Source: Opitutia bacterium
Lineage (GTDB): Bacteria > Verrucomicrobiota > Verrucomicrobiia > Opitutales > Opitutaceae
NCBI GenBank assembly: GCA_016190985.1
Contig: JACPPI010000002.1
Coordinates: 1 to 64,000 of the forward strand
Direction: 5' to 3'
Length of the DNA: 64,000 nt
Part shown: in pieces, positions 1-9,504 of the stretch
Numbering within the stretch: position 1 is the first letter of the stretch
Layout of the letters: every line of letters starts with the position of its first letter
Position numbers and translations under genes: made by a program
The notes under the pieces: model-generated
Databases searched by the model: none
Seen by the model: only the letters and a program-made list of their open reading frames with translations
Told to the model about the DNA's origin: nothing

Positions 1-129
1 ATCGAAAATTTCTTTGGCCGCATCAAAAAATACCGGCGCATCTCCACCCGCTACGAGAAGCTCGCCGCCACCTTCTTGGCCTTCGTGCAGTTCGCGGCCG
101 CTCTGGATTGGCTTACTCATCGGGTTTGA
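1..129 (+). CDS. IS5-family transposase, C-terminal end (partial)
   Basis: The window opens inside a reading frame of 42 codons that ends with TGA at 127-129. Its start, IENFFGRIKKYRRISTRYEK, is the conserved C-terminal signature of IS5-group DDE transposases (the catalytic Glu of IENFF followed by KKYRRI and a TRYEKLA segment). The N-terminal part and the left end of the element lie outside the window. The stretch just after the stop (about 121-142, ending in CTAG) may hold the terminal inverted repeat, but the other end is not visible, so the boundary cannot be fixed. This is the only insertion-sequence transposase recognised in the window. Confidence 0.85.
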   Translation: MENFFGRIKKYRRISTRYEKLAATFLAFVQFAAALDWLTHRV

Positions 130-143
130 ATACACGCCCTAGG

Positions 144-1433
144 TCACTTCTTTCCCAGTTCGCTCTTCACCACCGCGCCGCCCTTCATCACCCAGCGCAC
201 CCGCGTGAGTTCGGCGACGTCCTGCAGCGGGTCGCCGGCGACGGCGATGAGATCGGCAAACTTCCCCGCCTCGACCGCGCCGACGCGGTCGCCCCAGCCC
301 ATGATCTCGGCGTTGAGGCTGGTGGCGGAGACGATGGCCGCCATCGGCGGCTCGCCCAATTCGGCGCGGCAGAGAAGTTCCTGCGCGTTCTCGCCATGAG
401 GGATGACTGCGGAATCGGAACCGACTCCAATGGGAATGCCGGCGGCGAGCGCGCGCTTGAAGCCGAGATCCTTGATGCCGCTGATCGCGCGGCTGCGCTG
501 GATCTCGGACTCGGGGATGCCATTCTTCCGGCCCTCGCGCTCGATGACCTTGCTGGTGTAGAGCGTCGGCACGTAGAAGGTCTTCCGGTTCGTGGCCTTC
601 AGCATGTCGATCGCCTCGTCGTCGAGGTAGGAGCCGTGGTCGATGGTGCGCACGCCGGCGCGAATCGAGGTCTTGATGCCGCCGATGCCGTGCGCGTGCA
701 CGGCGACCTGCCGGCCCCAGCGGTGGGCCTCGGTGACGGCGGCCTGGATTTCCCCGTCGGAGAACTGCTGCGCGCCCGGGGACTGGCCCTTGGAGAGCAC
801 CGCGCCGGTGGCCAGCAACTTGATGAAGTCGGCGCCGTGCTTGAAATTTTTCCGCACCTGCTTGACGACCTCCTCCGGCGAGTCGGCGAGGTTGTCCACG
901 CTCGGCACGAGCACGTATTCGGAGAACTGCTGGGCGTCCCCCGCGCCGCCCGTCGAGGAGACATAGGAGCCGGCGACAAACATGCGCGGACCGGGCACGG
1001 CGCCGGCGTTGATGGCGTTGCGCAGCTCGACATCGACGTAAGGCCAGGCCGTGCCCATGTCGCGCACGGTGGTGAAACCGGCCTCGAGGGTCACGCGGGC
1101 GTTGCGCGCGCCCCACAGCGCCGAGTAGGCCGGCGTGGTCTTGATCAGCTCGTCCTCCCAGTGCGTGCCATAGTGGCCGCAGAGATGCGTATGCAGGTCG
1201 ATGAGCCCGGGCAGCAGCGTCGCGCCGCCGAGGTCGATGACCCGCGCGCCGTCCGGCACCTTGAGACTCGCGCCGACGTCGGCGATGCGGTCGCCATCGA
1301 CCAGCACCATGACGGGCGCGAGGGGCGCACCACCGCGCCCATCGAGCAGACGCGCGGCCTTGAGGACAATCTTGTCACCGGCGAACGCCAGGACGGGCAG
1401 CAACAACAGGGCGAAAAGTTGGCGGAGTTTCAT
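144..1433 (-). CDS. secreted metal-dependent amidohydrolase
   Basis: A 429-residue protein with an N-terminal signal peptide (MKLRQLFALLLLPVLAFAG) and the amidohydrolase layout: a small beta domain, the first metal motif GLIDLHTHLCGH near residue 95, a Lys in FIKLLATGA, the His motifs HAHGIGG and TIDHGSY, and the Asp motif GSDSAV near residue 340. This is the imidazolonepropionase / Xaa-Pro dipeptidase-like branch (metal-dependent hydrolase A). Members act on amides, cyclic imides or proline dipeptides, so the substrate cannot be named. The leader suggests periplasmic location. It lies just downstream of the insertion-sequence end and is co-directional with ettA, 44 bases away. Confidence 0.85.
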   Translation of the reverse strand: MKLRQLFALLLLPVLAFAGDKIVLKAARLLDGRGGAPLAPVMVLVDGDRIADVGASLKVPDGARVIDLGGATLLPGLIDLHTHLCGHYGTHWEDELIKTTPAYSALWGARNARVTLEAGFTTVRDMGTAWPYVDVELRNAINAGAVPGPRMFVAGSYVSSTGGAGDAQQFSEYVLVPSVDNLADSPEEVVKQVRKNFKHGADFIKLLATGAVLSKGQSPGAQQFSDGEIQAAVTEAHRWGRQVAVHAHGIGGIKTSIRAGVRTIDHGSYLDDEAIDMLKATNRKTFYVPTLYTSKVIEREGRKNGIPESEIQRSRAISGIKDLGFKRALAAGIPIGVGSDSAVIPHGENAQELLCRAELGEPPMAAIVSATSLNAEIMGWGDRVGAVEAGKFADLIAVAGDPLQDVAELTRVRWVMKGGAVVKSELGKK

Positions 1434-1477
1434 GCCGCCAGACTGGGCGACTACTCGCCAAATTCAAGGTTTGGTGT

Positions 1478-3163
<1,686 letters not shown>

Positions 3164-3262
3164 GCGCAGGTTGAAAGTTGAGGATTGCTCAGGCGCGATC
3201 CATTCCGGCTCGCGCCCGATTCGCGGGCCAGCCCGCCCCGCCAGGCCGAACCACCGCCGCTG

Positions 3263-3919
3263 TCACTTGCGGAGCAGCAGGCTGAGCAGCCAGGCGCCGA
3301 GGAGGAACAGCACGACGCCGACGGCCACCCGGACCGCCAGCTGGCGGTGCCGGGTCGAGGCCTCGGCGGCGGTCTCCACCTTCTGGGGGTGGACCAGGAA
3401 GATGCGGATTTTCTCCGGGATGTTCTTCAGTTTCTGCGGCGGGAGGTAGGTGCCCTTCAGGTTCAGCTGGTTCTTGATCTGGGAATACAGGAAGCTGGAC
3501 ATCGCGATGCCGCCCGGGTCCGCGAGGGGCTGGATGCGCGCGGCCACGTTCACGGTGTCGCTGAAGATGTCGTCCTGCACGTCGACCAGCTCGCCGAGGT
3601 GGAGGCCGATGCGGACGGCGTAGCGGTTCTCCGGCGCGATCCAGGCGTTGTTGGCCTCGATGGCGGAAAGGACGTTGAGGCTGCAGGTGACGGAGGAAAG
3701 CGCCGTGGGGAACTCGGCCATCGAGCCGTCGCCCAGGAACTTGACGAGGCGGCCCCCGTGGCGCGGGATCTCGGCGCGCAGGAGTTTTTCCAGTTCGCCG
3801 ACGCAGGCCAGGGCGCGGGCCTCGTCCTTGGACATCATCGCGCTGTAACCCACCATATCGAGGAACATGATGGCCGCCAGGCGGCGGTTTTGCTGGGGAA
3901 TGCCGGGGGTGGAGTCCAT
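3263..3919 (-). CDS. membrane-anchored class III adenylate/guanylate cyclase
   Basis: A 218-residue protein with a class III cyclase homology domain at residues 12-180 and a single C-terminal membrane helix at about residues 196-214 (VAVGVVLFLLGAWLLSLLL). The two metal-binding aspartates are visible in MFLDMVGYSAMM and FLGDGSMAEF, and the transition-state Asn/Arg pair in VNVAARIQ, so the enzyme looks catalytically complete. The catalytic domain precedes the helix, so it should face the cytoplasm as a tail-anchored protein. Product specificity (cAMP or cGMP) cannot be decided. No cyclic-nucleotide effector is encoded nearby. The 343 bases around it up to the neighbouring genes show no other coding signal. 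Confidence 0.85.
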   Translation of the reverse strand: MDSTPGIPQQNRRLAAIMFLDMVGYSAMMSKDEARALACVGELEKLLRAEIPRHGGRLVKFLGDGSMAEFPTALSSVTCSLNVLSAIEANNAWIAPENRYAVRIGLHLGELVDVQDDIFSDTVNVAARIQPLADPGGIAMSSFLYSQIKNQLNLKGTYLPPQKLKNIPEKIRIFLVHPQKVETAAEASTRHRQLAVRVAVGVVLFLLGAWLLSLLLRK

Positions 3920-4014
3920 GGTGAGCAGCCCCCATCGATAGGGATTCCGGCCTGCGGCACAAGAGAGGAATCCTAGCGCCGGGCCGACCGGCGCCGCCCC
4001 GACCGAAGCGGACC

Positions 4015-7000
4015 TCAGTTGATGGCCGGCTCCGCTTTCCTGGTCTCGGGGGCGACCGAGGCCTGCGTGTTCGCCTTGTCGGCCGGCAGTTTTTTCACAT
4101 CCCAGAGGTCTTCCGCCGGCATGCCCTCGACGAGGGCCTGGAGGAACTCCGGCTCCACGTTCAGCCGCGTGCGCAGGACGCTGCCGTAGATCTGCGCCTT
4201 GGAGCCCGCCAGCTCCTTCTGCGTGAGGCCGAGCAGCTCGATCTTCCTGAGCGCGGCGCGCAGGGCGCTGATGTAGTCGAGCACCTTCACGGCGTCGGGC
4301 GTGCGGTTGGCCAGCAACCAGCCGCGGAAGTCGGTGACGATCACATCGGCGGACTTCCCCTCCGTCGGCGAAGCCTGGGCATAGGCTTCATAGCTCGCGG
4401 CCAGCGCGCGGGCGACCTCGTCGAGGCCGCTCTGATCGGTTCCGATCAGGCCGATCTGGCTGGCGAGGCGGATGACCTCGCGCACGGCCCGGTCCTCGAC
4501 CCGGGCGTCGGCCACCTGGTAGTCGGACTCGGGCGGGCGGACGCGGGCCGGCACGGTCACGAAGACGGCGGCCCATTGGTCGCGGGCGCGCTTTTCCTCC
4601 GGAGTCAGGGCCCGGGCGTAGATGCCGATCGCCTGGAGCTGCTCGCGCACGGCGGCGGCGAGGTCGGCGTCGGGCGGCGAGATCGTCTGGTCGTTGCGTG
4701 GGACGGTGGGCGCAAACGCCCCTTGGAGATTGTTGCGGGTGACGGCGGTCACAACGCCCACACCTCGCAGCGGCAGGTCGCGGAGACTGGGAATGTCCCC
4801 GAATATATCCTCCGGGATGAAACCATCAGCCGTCACGCCTATGCCCGGGGCGGTGATGAGATCCAGAAAAGCCACGTTGGGCAAGGAGGTGCGAAACCTG
4901 TTGGTAGTGACCAGATCACCAATAAACACCGTGTGCAGCCCCGTGCCATCCGGGAGGACTGTGTAGAAAGCCGGGGCCACGTTGACAGCTATGTTGCCCC
5001 TGATGGTGGTGTAATCGAAAAAGCCGGCGCCAGTCCCCGGGGCAAAGTTGGCGCGGGTTGGTGCATTGGAGCCAGCGCTGTAAAATTGCACCGCGCCGCC
5101 GGCGAGGAGCGCACCGCTGTCAGTGGTTGCGCTGCCGTTGGAGTCCAGCACTGGGGCGCCCGCGCGTGATCGGAAGGTGAAATTCACCGCAGAGGAGATG
5201 CTCCCGACCAGAATCAGGTAATCGGATGCCGCCGCGTCGCCCAGCGTGATCCCGCCATCCGTGGCCGTCGTGCCATCAGCGATGATGATCAGCGATCCGT
5301 TGCGCACAGCCAGCCGCTCGAAGGGCTGGACGGTGACTTTCTTGGCGAAGAGGTAAAGGCCGCCCGGATCGCTCTTGAAGAGGGAGGAGCGCAACGGAGT
5401 TTCGGTCTTGGGGGCGCCTGCCACAGCCCCGGTGCCCAGCACGATCTGGCCGGTGGCGGAATCGAGGCGGGTGTTGCGCGGCGTGGTCGCAGTCGAGCCG
5501 GGCACCGTGAACGAGAGAAAATCATTGGAGGCGGTCGAGTTGTTGGTGCCGATGGACAGGAGGATATCCCCTTCCGCCCAGAGGTCGCCGCCGATGATCA
5601 GGTTGCGGCCGGAGGCGGAGACCGCGGTGAACCGGCCGTTGGACGAGCCGATGTCGCCCGCCGACGAGATGGTGGCGTTGGGGGCGTGCAGCACGATGGT
5701 CTTGCCCGCTCCGGTCAGGCCCTGCTCGAAACTGATGCCGTCGAGGGTGGACGCCGCGCTGGCGTCGAGGGTCAGGGCGCCGGCGCTGGCAACGACGACG
5801 GCGTCGCGGAACGTCATCTTGGTGGCATTGATGTTGGCGCGAATGATGGTCCTGCCTGCTGCGTCGGTGGTGATGTCGCCAATGCGCTGGGAGTCGGCGC
5901 CCTGACCGACAGGCGCATTGAAGATGGTTTCCCCGGTGACGTTGGCCGTGAGGTCGCTCTGCCCCGTGCTGGCGGCGCTGATACCGGCATTGCCCGTGAG
6001 TGGCGAGGTGGAGGTGAGGGCGCTCTCCGTGTTGAGGGCGTTGCTGAAGGTGAGGTTGGCGGCAGTGAAGACGGTATTCACGCCAAGGAGCACCGGGTCG
6101 TTGTAGACCTGGTTGCCGGTGGTGGCGACGACCCCGCCGTGGAAACGCATGGCGCCGGTGGTGGCGGTGATGATGGAAGCCAAGGGCTGGGCGCCGCCGA
6201 CCGCGCCGATGAAGATCGCGTCGCCGGTCAGGTTGACGGTGAGGGCCTGCGCGCCATTCAGAGTGCCATTAAAGCGGCCCGTTGGACCGGTGATGACCGT
6301 GGCGGCAGCCAGAGTGACCGGGTCGTTGAAGCGGAAGGAGCCGGAGACCCCGAGGCCGCCACCGCCCAGGGTCGTCGAGCCGCCGGCGTCGGTGAGGAGG
6401 CTGCTCAGGCCGCTGATCGGGCCGGAGAAGAGTGTGATTCCTGCGGAATTGACCGTGAGGCTGCCGCCGCCGCTGATCCCCTGGGCAAAGGTGACATTGC
6501 CCGGCGCAGTCATGAGGAACGGTCCGCTGATGGCCAACGGGCTGATGAAACTGGCGGTGCTGCCCGCCGTGACCGTGACACTGCCCCCGCCCGTGGTCAC
6601 ACCAGACAGCTGGACCGAGCCCGTCGCCTGGACCGTGATGTTGCCGCCGGACGAGGCGAGCGTGCCGGGCGCCGTGGCCGTTACATTCTGTCCGGCCGTC
6701 AGGTCGAGATTTCCACCCGCGCTGACCGGGGCGTTAAGCAGCAGACTGCCGCCGGTCGATACGAGGCTGACTGCCGAGCCGCTGCTGACCGCGGAACTCA
6801 CCGTCAGGCTGCCGGGAGAAGACAGGGTGAACGACCCGGTCGCCTGCACGCCGGCCAGGTTGACCAAGCTGACATTGGTCAGGGTGATGTTCGCCCCGAC
6901 CAGGTTCACGGTGCCGAAGTTGTTGCCCGGAACATCCAACGTGATGTTGAAACCGTTTGCGTTCAGGAAGGTCGAGCCTGGGACGACCGAGGGCCCGCTG

Positions 7001-7551
7001 TCGGTGATCGCCCCGCCGGCGGTGATGGTCATGGTGCCGGAGGCGTTGATGCCGGGCAGGTTGATCGGGGCGTTGTCGAAGATCAGGGTCAGGTTGCGCA
7101 GGTTCGTCAGGCCGGCCAGGTTGGTCGTGGCCGGGAATATGACCGGCACCTGGGCGCCGGCATTCACGTTGCGGAAGGCCACATCCCGGAAGTTCGCCAA
7201 GGTGCCGGCGAAGACCGGGGCGTTCACCCCCTGGTTGTTGGCTTGAGTAGCAAGCAGGATGTCCGTGCCCGGTGTGGTCAGAGAAACCGTGGTGGTCCCG
7301 GTGACATTGAGCGCGCCACTCTGAGTGATGCTGCCGCCGGCGGTCAGCGTGAACGTGCCGGACACCGTCGAGGCGCCGAGGTCGAGCGCGTTGGTGTCGT
7401 TCAACGTCACGTTGTTGCCGCTCGTGATGACGACCGTGCTGAAGTTGTTCGCGTTATCGAGGGTGATGTTGTTACCAGTGCCAGCGGTCAGCGTCGTCGT
7501 GCCGGCCACGGTCAGGTTGCCGCTGTCGGTGATCGCGCCCGCCGTCGTCAC
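4015..7551 (-). CDS. TpsA piece 7: C-terminal passenger and unique helical tail
   Basis: A 1,178-residue frame forming the C-terminal third of the exoprotein. Residues 1 to about 960 are beta-helix-like repeats (GAITDSGNLTVAGTTTLTAG, NFSTVVITSGNNVTLND). From about residue 985 (position 4600) the composition changes sharply to charged helical sequence without Gly/Thr repeats, for example EQLQAIGIYARALTPEEKRA, REVIRLASQIGLIG and YISALRAALRKIELL, ending with KAEPAIN. There is no autotransporter barrel, as expected for a two-partner system. The tail could hold the protein at the surface or pause export, but that is speculation. Confidence 0.65.
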   Translation of the reverse strand: MTTAGAITDSGNLTVAGTTTLTAGTGNNITLDNANNFSTVVITSGNNVTLNDTNALDLGASTVSGTFTLTAGGSITQSGALNVTGTTTVSLTTPGTDILLATQANNQGVNAPVFAGTLANFRDVAFRNVNAGAQVPVIFPATTNLAGLTNLRNLTLIFDNAPINLPGINASGTMTITAGGAITDSGPSVVPGSTFLNANGFNITLDVPGNNFGTVNLVGANITLTNVSLVNLAGVQATGSFTLSSPGSLTVSSAVSSGSAVSLVSTGGSLLLNAPVSAGGNLDLTAGQNVTATAPGTLASSGGNITVQATGSVQLSGVTTGGGSVTVTAGSTASFISPLAISGPFLMTAPGNVTFAQGISGGGSLTVNSAGITLFSGPISGLSSLLTDAGGSTTLGGGGLGVSGSFRFNDPVTLAAATVITGPTGRFNGTLNGAQALTVNLTGDAIFIGAVGGAQPLASIITATTGAMRFHGGVVATTGNQVYNDPVLLGVNTVFTAANLTFSNALNTESALTSTSPLTGNAGISAASTGQSDLTANVTGETIFNAPVGQGADSQRIGDITTDAAGRTIIRANINATKMTFRDAVVVASAGALTLDASAASTLDGISFEQGLTGAGKTIVLHAPNATISSAGDIGSSNGRFTAVSASGRNLIIGGDLWAEGDILLSIGTNNSTASNDFLSFTVPGSTATTPRNTRLDSATGQIVLGTGAVAGAPKTETPLRSSLFKSDPGGLYLFAKKVTVQPFERLAVRNGSLIIIADGTTATDGGITLGDAAASDYLILVGSISSAVNFTFRSRAGAPVLDSNGSATTDSGALLAGGAVQFYSAGSNAPTRANFAPGTGAGFFDYTTIRGNIAVNVAPAFYTVLPDGTGLHTVFIGDLVTTNRFRTSLPNVAFLDLITAPGIGVTADGFIPEDIFGDIPSLRDLPLRGVGVVTAVTRNNLQGAFAPTVPRNDQTISPPDADLAAAVREQLQAIGIYARALTPEEKRARDQWAAVFVTVPARVRPPESDYQVADARVEDRAVREVIRLASQIGLIGTDQSGLDEVARALAASYEAYAQASPTEGKSADVIVTDFRGWLLANRTPDAVKVLDYISALRAALRKIELLGLTQKELAGSKAQIYGSVLRTRLNVEPEFLQALVEGMPAEDLWDVKKLPADKANTQASVAPETRKAEPAIN

Positions 7552-7553
7552 GT

Positions 7554-7997
7554 TCAGCGCGCCCGAGACCGTCTCTGGGCGGTGGTGGCGGGCAGGGCCA
7601 CGCCGCCAGCGGCCGTGTTGTTGATGGTCAGCACACCCAGCGGATTCGTGCCGCCAATCGCACCGGCGAACGTAACCGCTCCGCTGCCAGTGTTAATCGT
7701 CAGATCCCGCGCCGTCGCATTGAGGGAGTCCAAGGTCGAACCAAAGCCCACCGCGCTGTTGGTGGTGGCCAGGGTGGTGTTGGCGTTGAGCGTGACGGCG
7801 TCGTTGTAGGCCTGCGCGCCCGTCGTCGTTACTGCGCCGCCATTGATGGCGGTGGTGCCGCCGGCATTGGTGGTGAGGCTGGCGAGCGCCGTGCCGCCGC
7901 CGACCGCGCCGGTAAAGGTGGTCGTGCCGGTGGAGTTGGCGGTGAGACCGAAGCCGCCGTCGAGGGTGGTGTTGAAGGCGATCGCGCCGGAGCCGGC
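7554..7997 (-). CDS. TpsA piece 6: short repeat segment between two frame breaks
   Basis: About 145 codons of exoprotein in a third phase. It starts at the repeat edge near 7998 with the same sequence (AGSGAIAFNTTLDGG) that follows the break near 9505, and ends at GVALPATTAQ near 7566. Adding one base at that point restores the continuation ETVSGALNVTTAGAITDSG of piece 7. The segment carries one TTAINGGAVTT / QAYNDAVTLNA unit. Confidence 0.5.
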   Translation of the reverse strand, partial: AGSGAIAFNTTLDGGFGLTANSTGTTTFTGAVGGGTALASLTTNAGGTTAINGGAVTTTGAQAYNDAVTLNANTTLATTNSAVGFGSTLDSLNATARDLTINTGSGAVTFAGAIGGTNPLGVLTINNTAAGGVALPATTAQRRSRAR

Positions 7998-9504
7998 CAG
8001 TGACGTTGGCCGCCGAGTTGATCGTCACATTGCCCAGGCGCGTGGCGCCGCCCACCACCCCGCCGAAGCTGATGCTGCCGGTGCCGGCGGTGAGGGTGAG
8101 GTCCTGGGCGCCGTTGAGGGTGCCGGCGAAAGTGATGTTGCTGTTGGTCGTGGCAAGCGCGGTGGCAGCGCCGAGCGTGACGGCATCGTTGTAGGTCTGG
8201 GCGCCGGTCGTGGTGACGCTGCCGCCGTTGATCGCGGTGGTGCCGACGGCGTTGGTCGTCAACGAAGCCGAGGTGAAGGCGGAAGACAGGGTCGTCGCGC
8301 CGGTGGAGTTGAGCGCGACGACATCAAGCGGGCTGCCGCCGCCGACCACGCCGGTGAAGGTGATATTGCCCGAGCCAGTGCTGACGGTCAGGTCGCGGGC
8401 CGCGCCGGAGGAGTCCACCGCGCTGGCAAAGGCGACCGCGTTGTTGGTCGTGGTGAGCGTGGTGTCGGCCCCGAGGGTGACGGCGTCGTTGTAGGCCTGC
8501 GTGCCGGTGGTGGTGACCGCGCCGCCGTTGATCGCGGTCGTGCCGCCGGCGTTGGTGGTGAGTGAGCCGGCGGTGACGGCAGCACTGAAGGTCGTGGTGC
8601 CGGTGGAGTTGAGCGTCATCACGTCGAGCGGGCTGCCGCCGCCGACCGCGCCGGTGAAGGTGATGGCGCCTGTGCCGGCGGTGACCGTGAGGTCGCGGGC
8701 CCCGCCAGTGGAGTCGGCCGTGGAGGAGAACGTGACGGCGCTGTCGGTGGTGGACAGCGTGGTGTCGGCCCCGAGCGTGACCGCGCCGGTGTAGGTCTGG
8801 GTGCCGGCGGAGGTGACGGTATTCGTGTTGATCGTGGTGGCGCCGGAGACGCTGAGCGTGCCGAGCCCGGTGACGGTATCGCCCGTGGCGTTGCCGAAGA
8901 CCGCGTTGCCGGTGACGCCGAGGTTGAAGCCGCCGCCGGCGACGGTGCCGTTAAAGGTGGCCGTGGTCGCGCTGAGGGCGGTGTTGGCCCCGAGGGCGAC
9001 GTCGTCGTTGTAAGTCTGGGCGCCGGTGGTGGTGACGCTGCCGCCGTTGATCGCGGTGGTGCCGACGGCGTTGGTGGTGAGCGAAGCCGAGGTGAAGGCG
9101 GAAGACAGGGTCGTCGCGCCGGTGGAGTTGAGCGCGACGACATCGAGCGGGCTGCCGCCACCGACCACGCCGGTGAAGGTGATATTGCCCGAGCCAGTGC
9201 TGACGGTCAGGTCGCGGGCCGCGCCGGAGGAATCCACCGTGCTCGCAAAGGCGACCGCGCTGTTGGTGGTGGTGGTGAGCGTGGTGTCGGCCCCAAGGGT
9301 GACGTCGTCGTTGTAGGCCTGCGTGCCGGTGGTGGTGATGCTGCCGCCGTTGAGGGCGGTGGCGCCGCCGGCATTGGTGGTGAGGCTGGCGAGCGCCGTG
9401 CCGCCGCCGACCGCGCCGGTAAAGGTGGTCGTGCCGGTGGAGTTGGCGGTGAGACCGAAGCCGCCGTCGAGGGTGGTGTTGAAGGCGATCGCGCCGGAGC
9501 CGGC
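7693..9504 (-). CDS. TpsA piece 5: repeat passenger
   Basis: Exoprotein coding in another phase, beginning at the exact repeat edge near 9505 (AGSGAIAFNTTLDGG) and ending as protein-like sequence near 7998 (TINSAANVTG). It holds at least four copies of the unit GGSVTTTGAQTYNDAVTLGA / RDLTVSTGSGNITFTGVVGG, with near-identical stretches at about 8210-8420 and 9035-9245. Such similarity between units makes both recombination and short-read misassembly likely. No independent start is expected here. Confidence 0.55.
   Translation of the reverse strand, partial: AGSGAIAFNTTLDGGFGLTANSTGTTTFTGAVGGGTALASLTTNAGGATALNGGSITTTGTQAYNDDVTLGADTTLTTTTNSAVAFASTVDSSGAARDLTVSTGSGNITFTGVVGGGSPLDVVALNSTGATTLSSAFTSASLTTNAVGTTAINGGSVTTTGAQTYNDDVALGANTALSATTATFNGTVAGGGFNLGVTGNAVFGNATGDTVTGLGTLSVSGATTINTNTVTSAGTQTYTGAVTLGADTTLSTTDSAVTFSSTADSTGGARDLTVTAGTGAITFTGAVGGGSPLDVMTLNSTGTTTFSAAVTAGSLTTNAGGTTAINGGAVTTTGTQAYNDAVTLGADTTLTTTNNAVAFASAVDSSGAARDLTVSTGSGNITFTGVVGGGSPLDVVALNSTGATTLSSAFTSASLTTNAVGTTAINGGSVTTTGAQTYNDAVTLGAATALATTNSNITFAGTLNGAQDLTLTAGTGSISFGGVVGGATRLGNVTINSAANVTGRLRRDRLQHHPRRRLRSHRQLHRHDHLYRRGRRRHGARQPHHQCRRHHRHQWRRSNDDGRAGLQRRRHAQRQHHPGHHQQRGGLWFDLGLPQCDGAGSDD

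Noticed and set aside
5686-7809. A 707-codon open frame on the plus strand with Arg/Gly/Asp-rich sequence
   Set aside because: It is antisense to the exoprotein repeats; GC-rich sequence keeps the opposite strand open and the translation has no family or domain.
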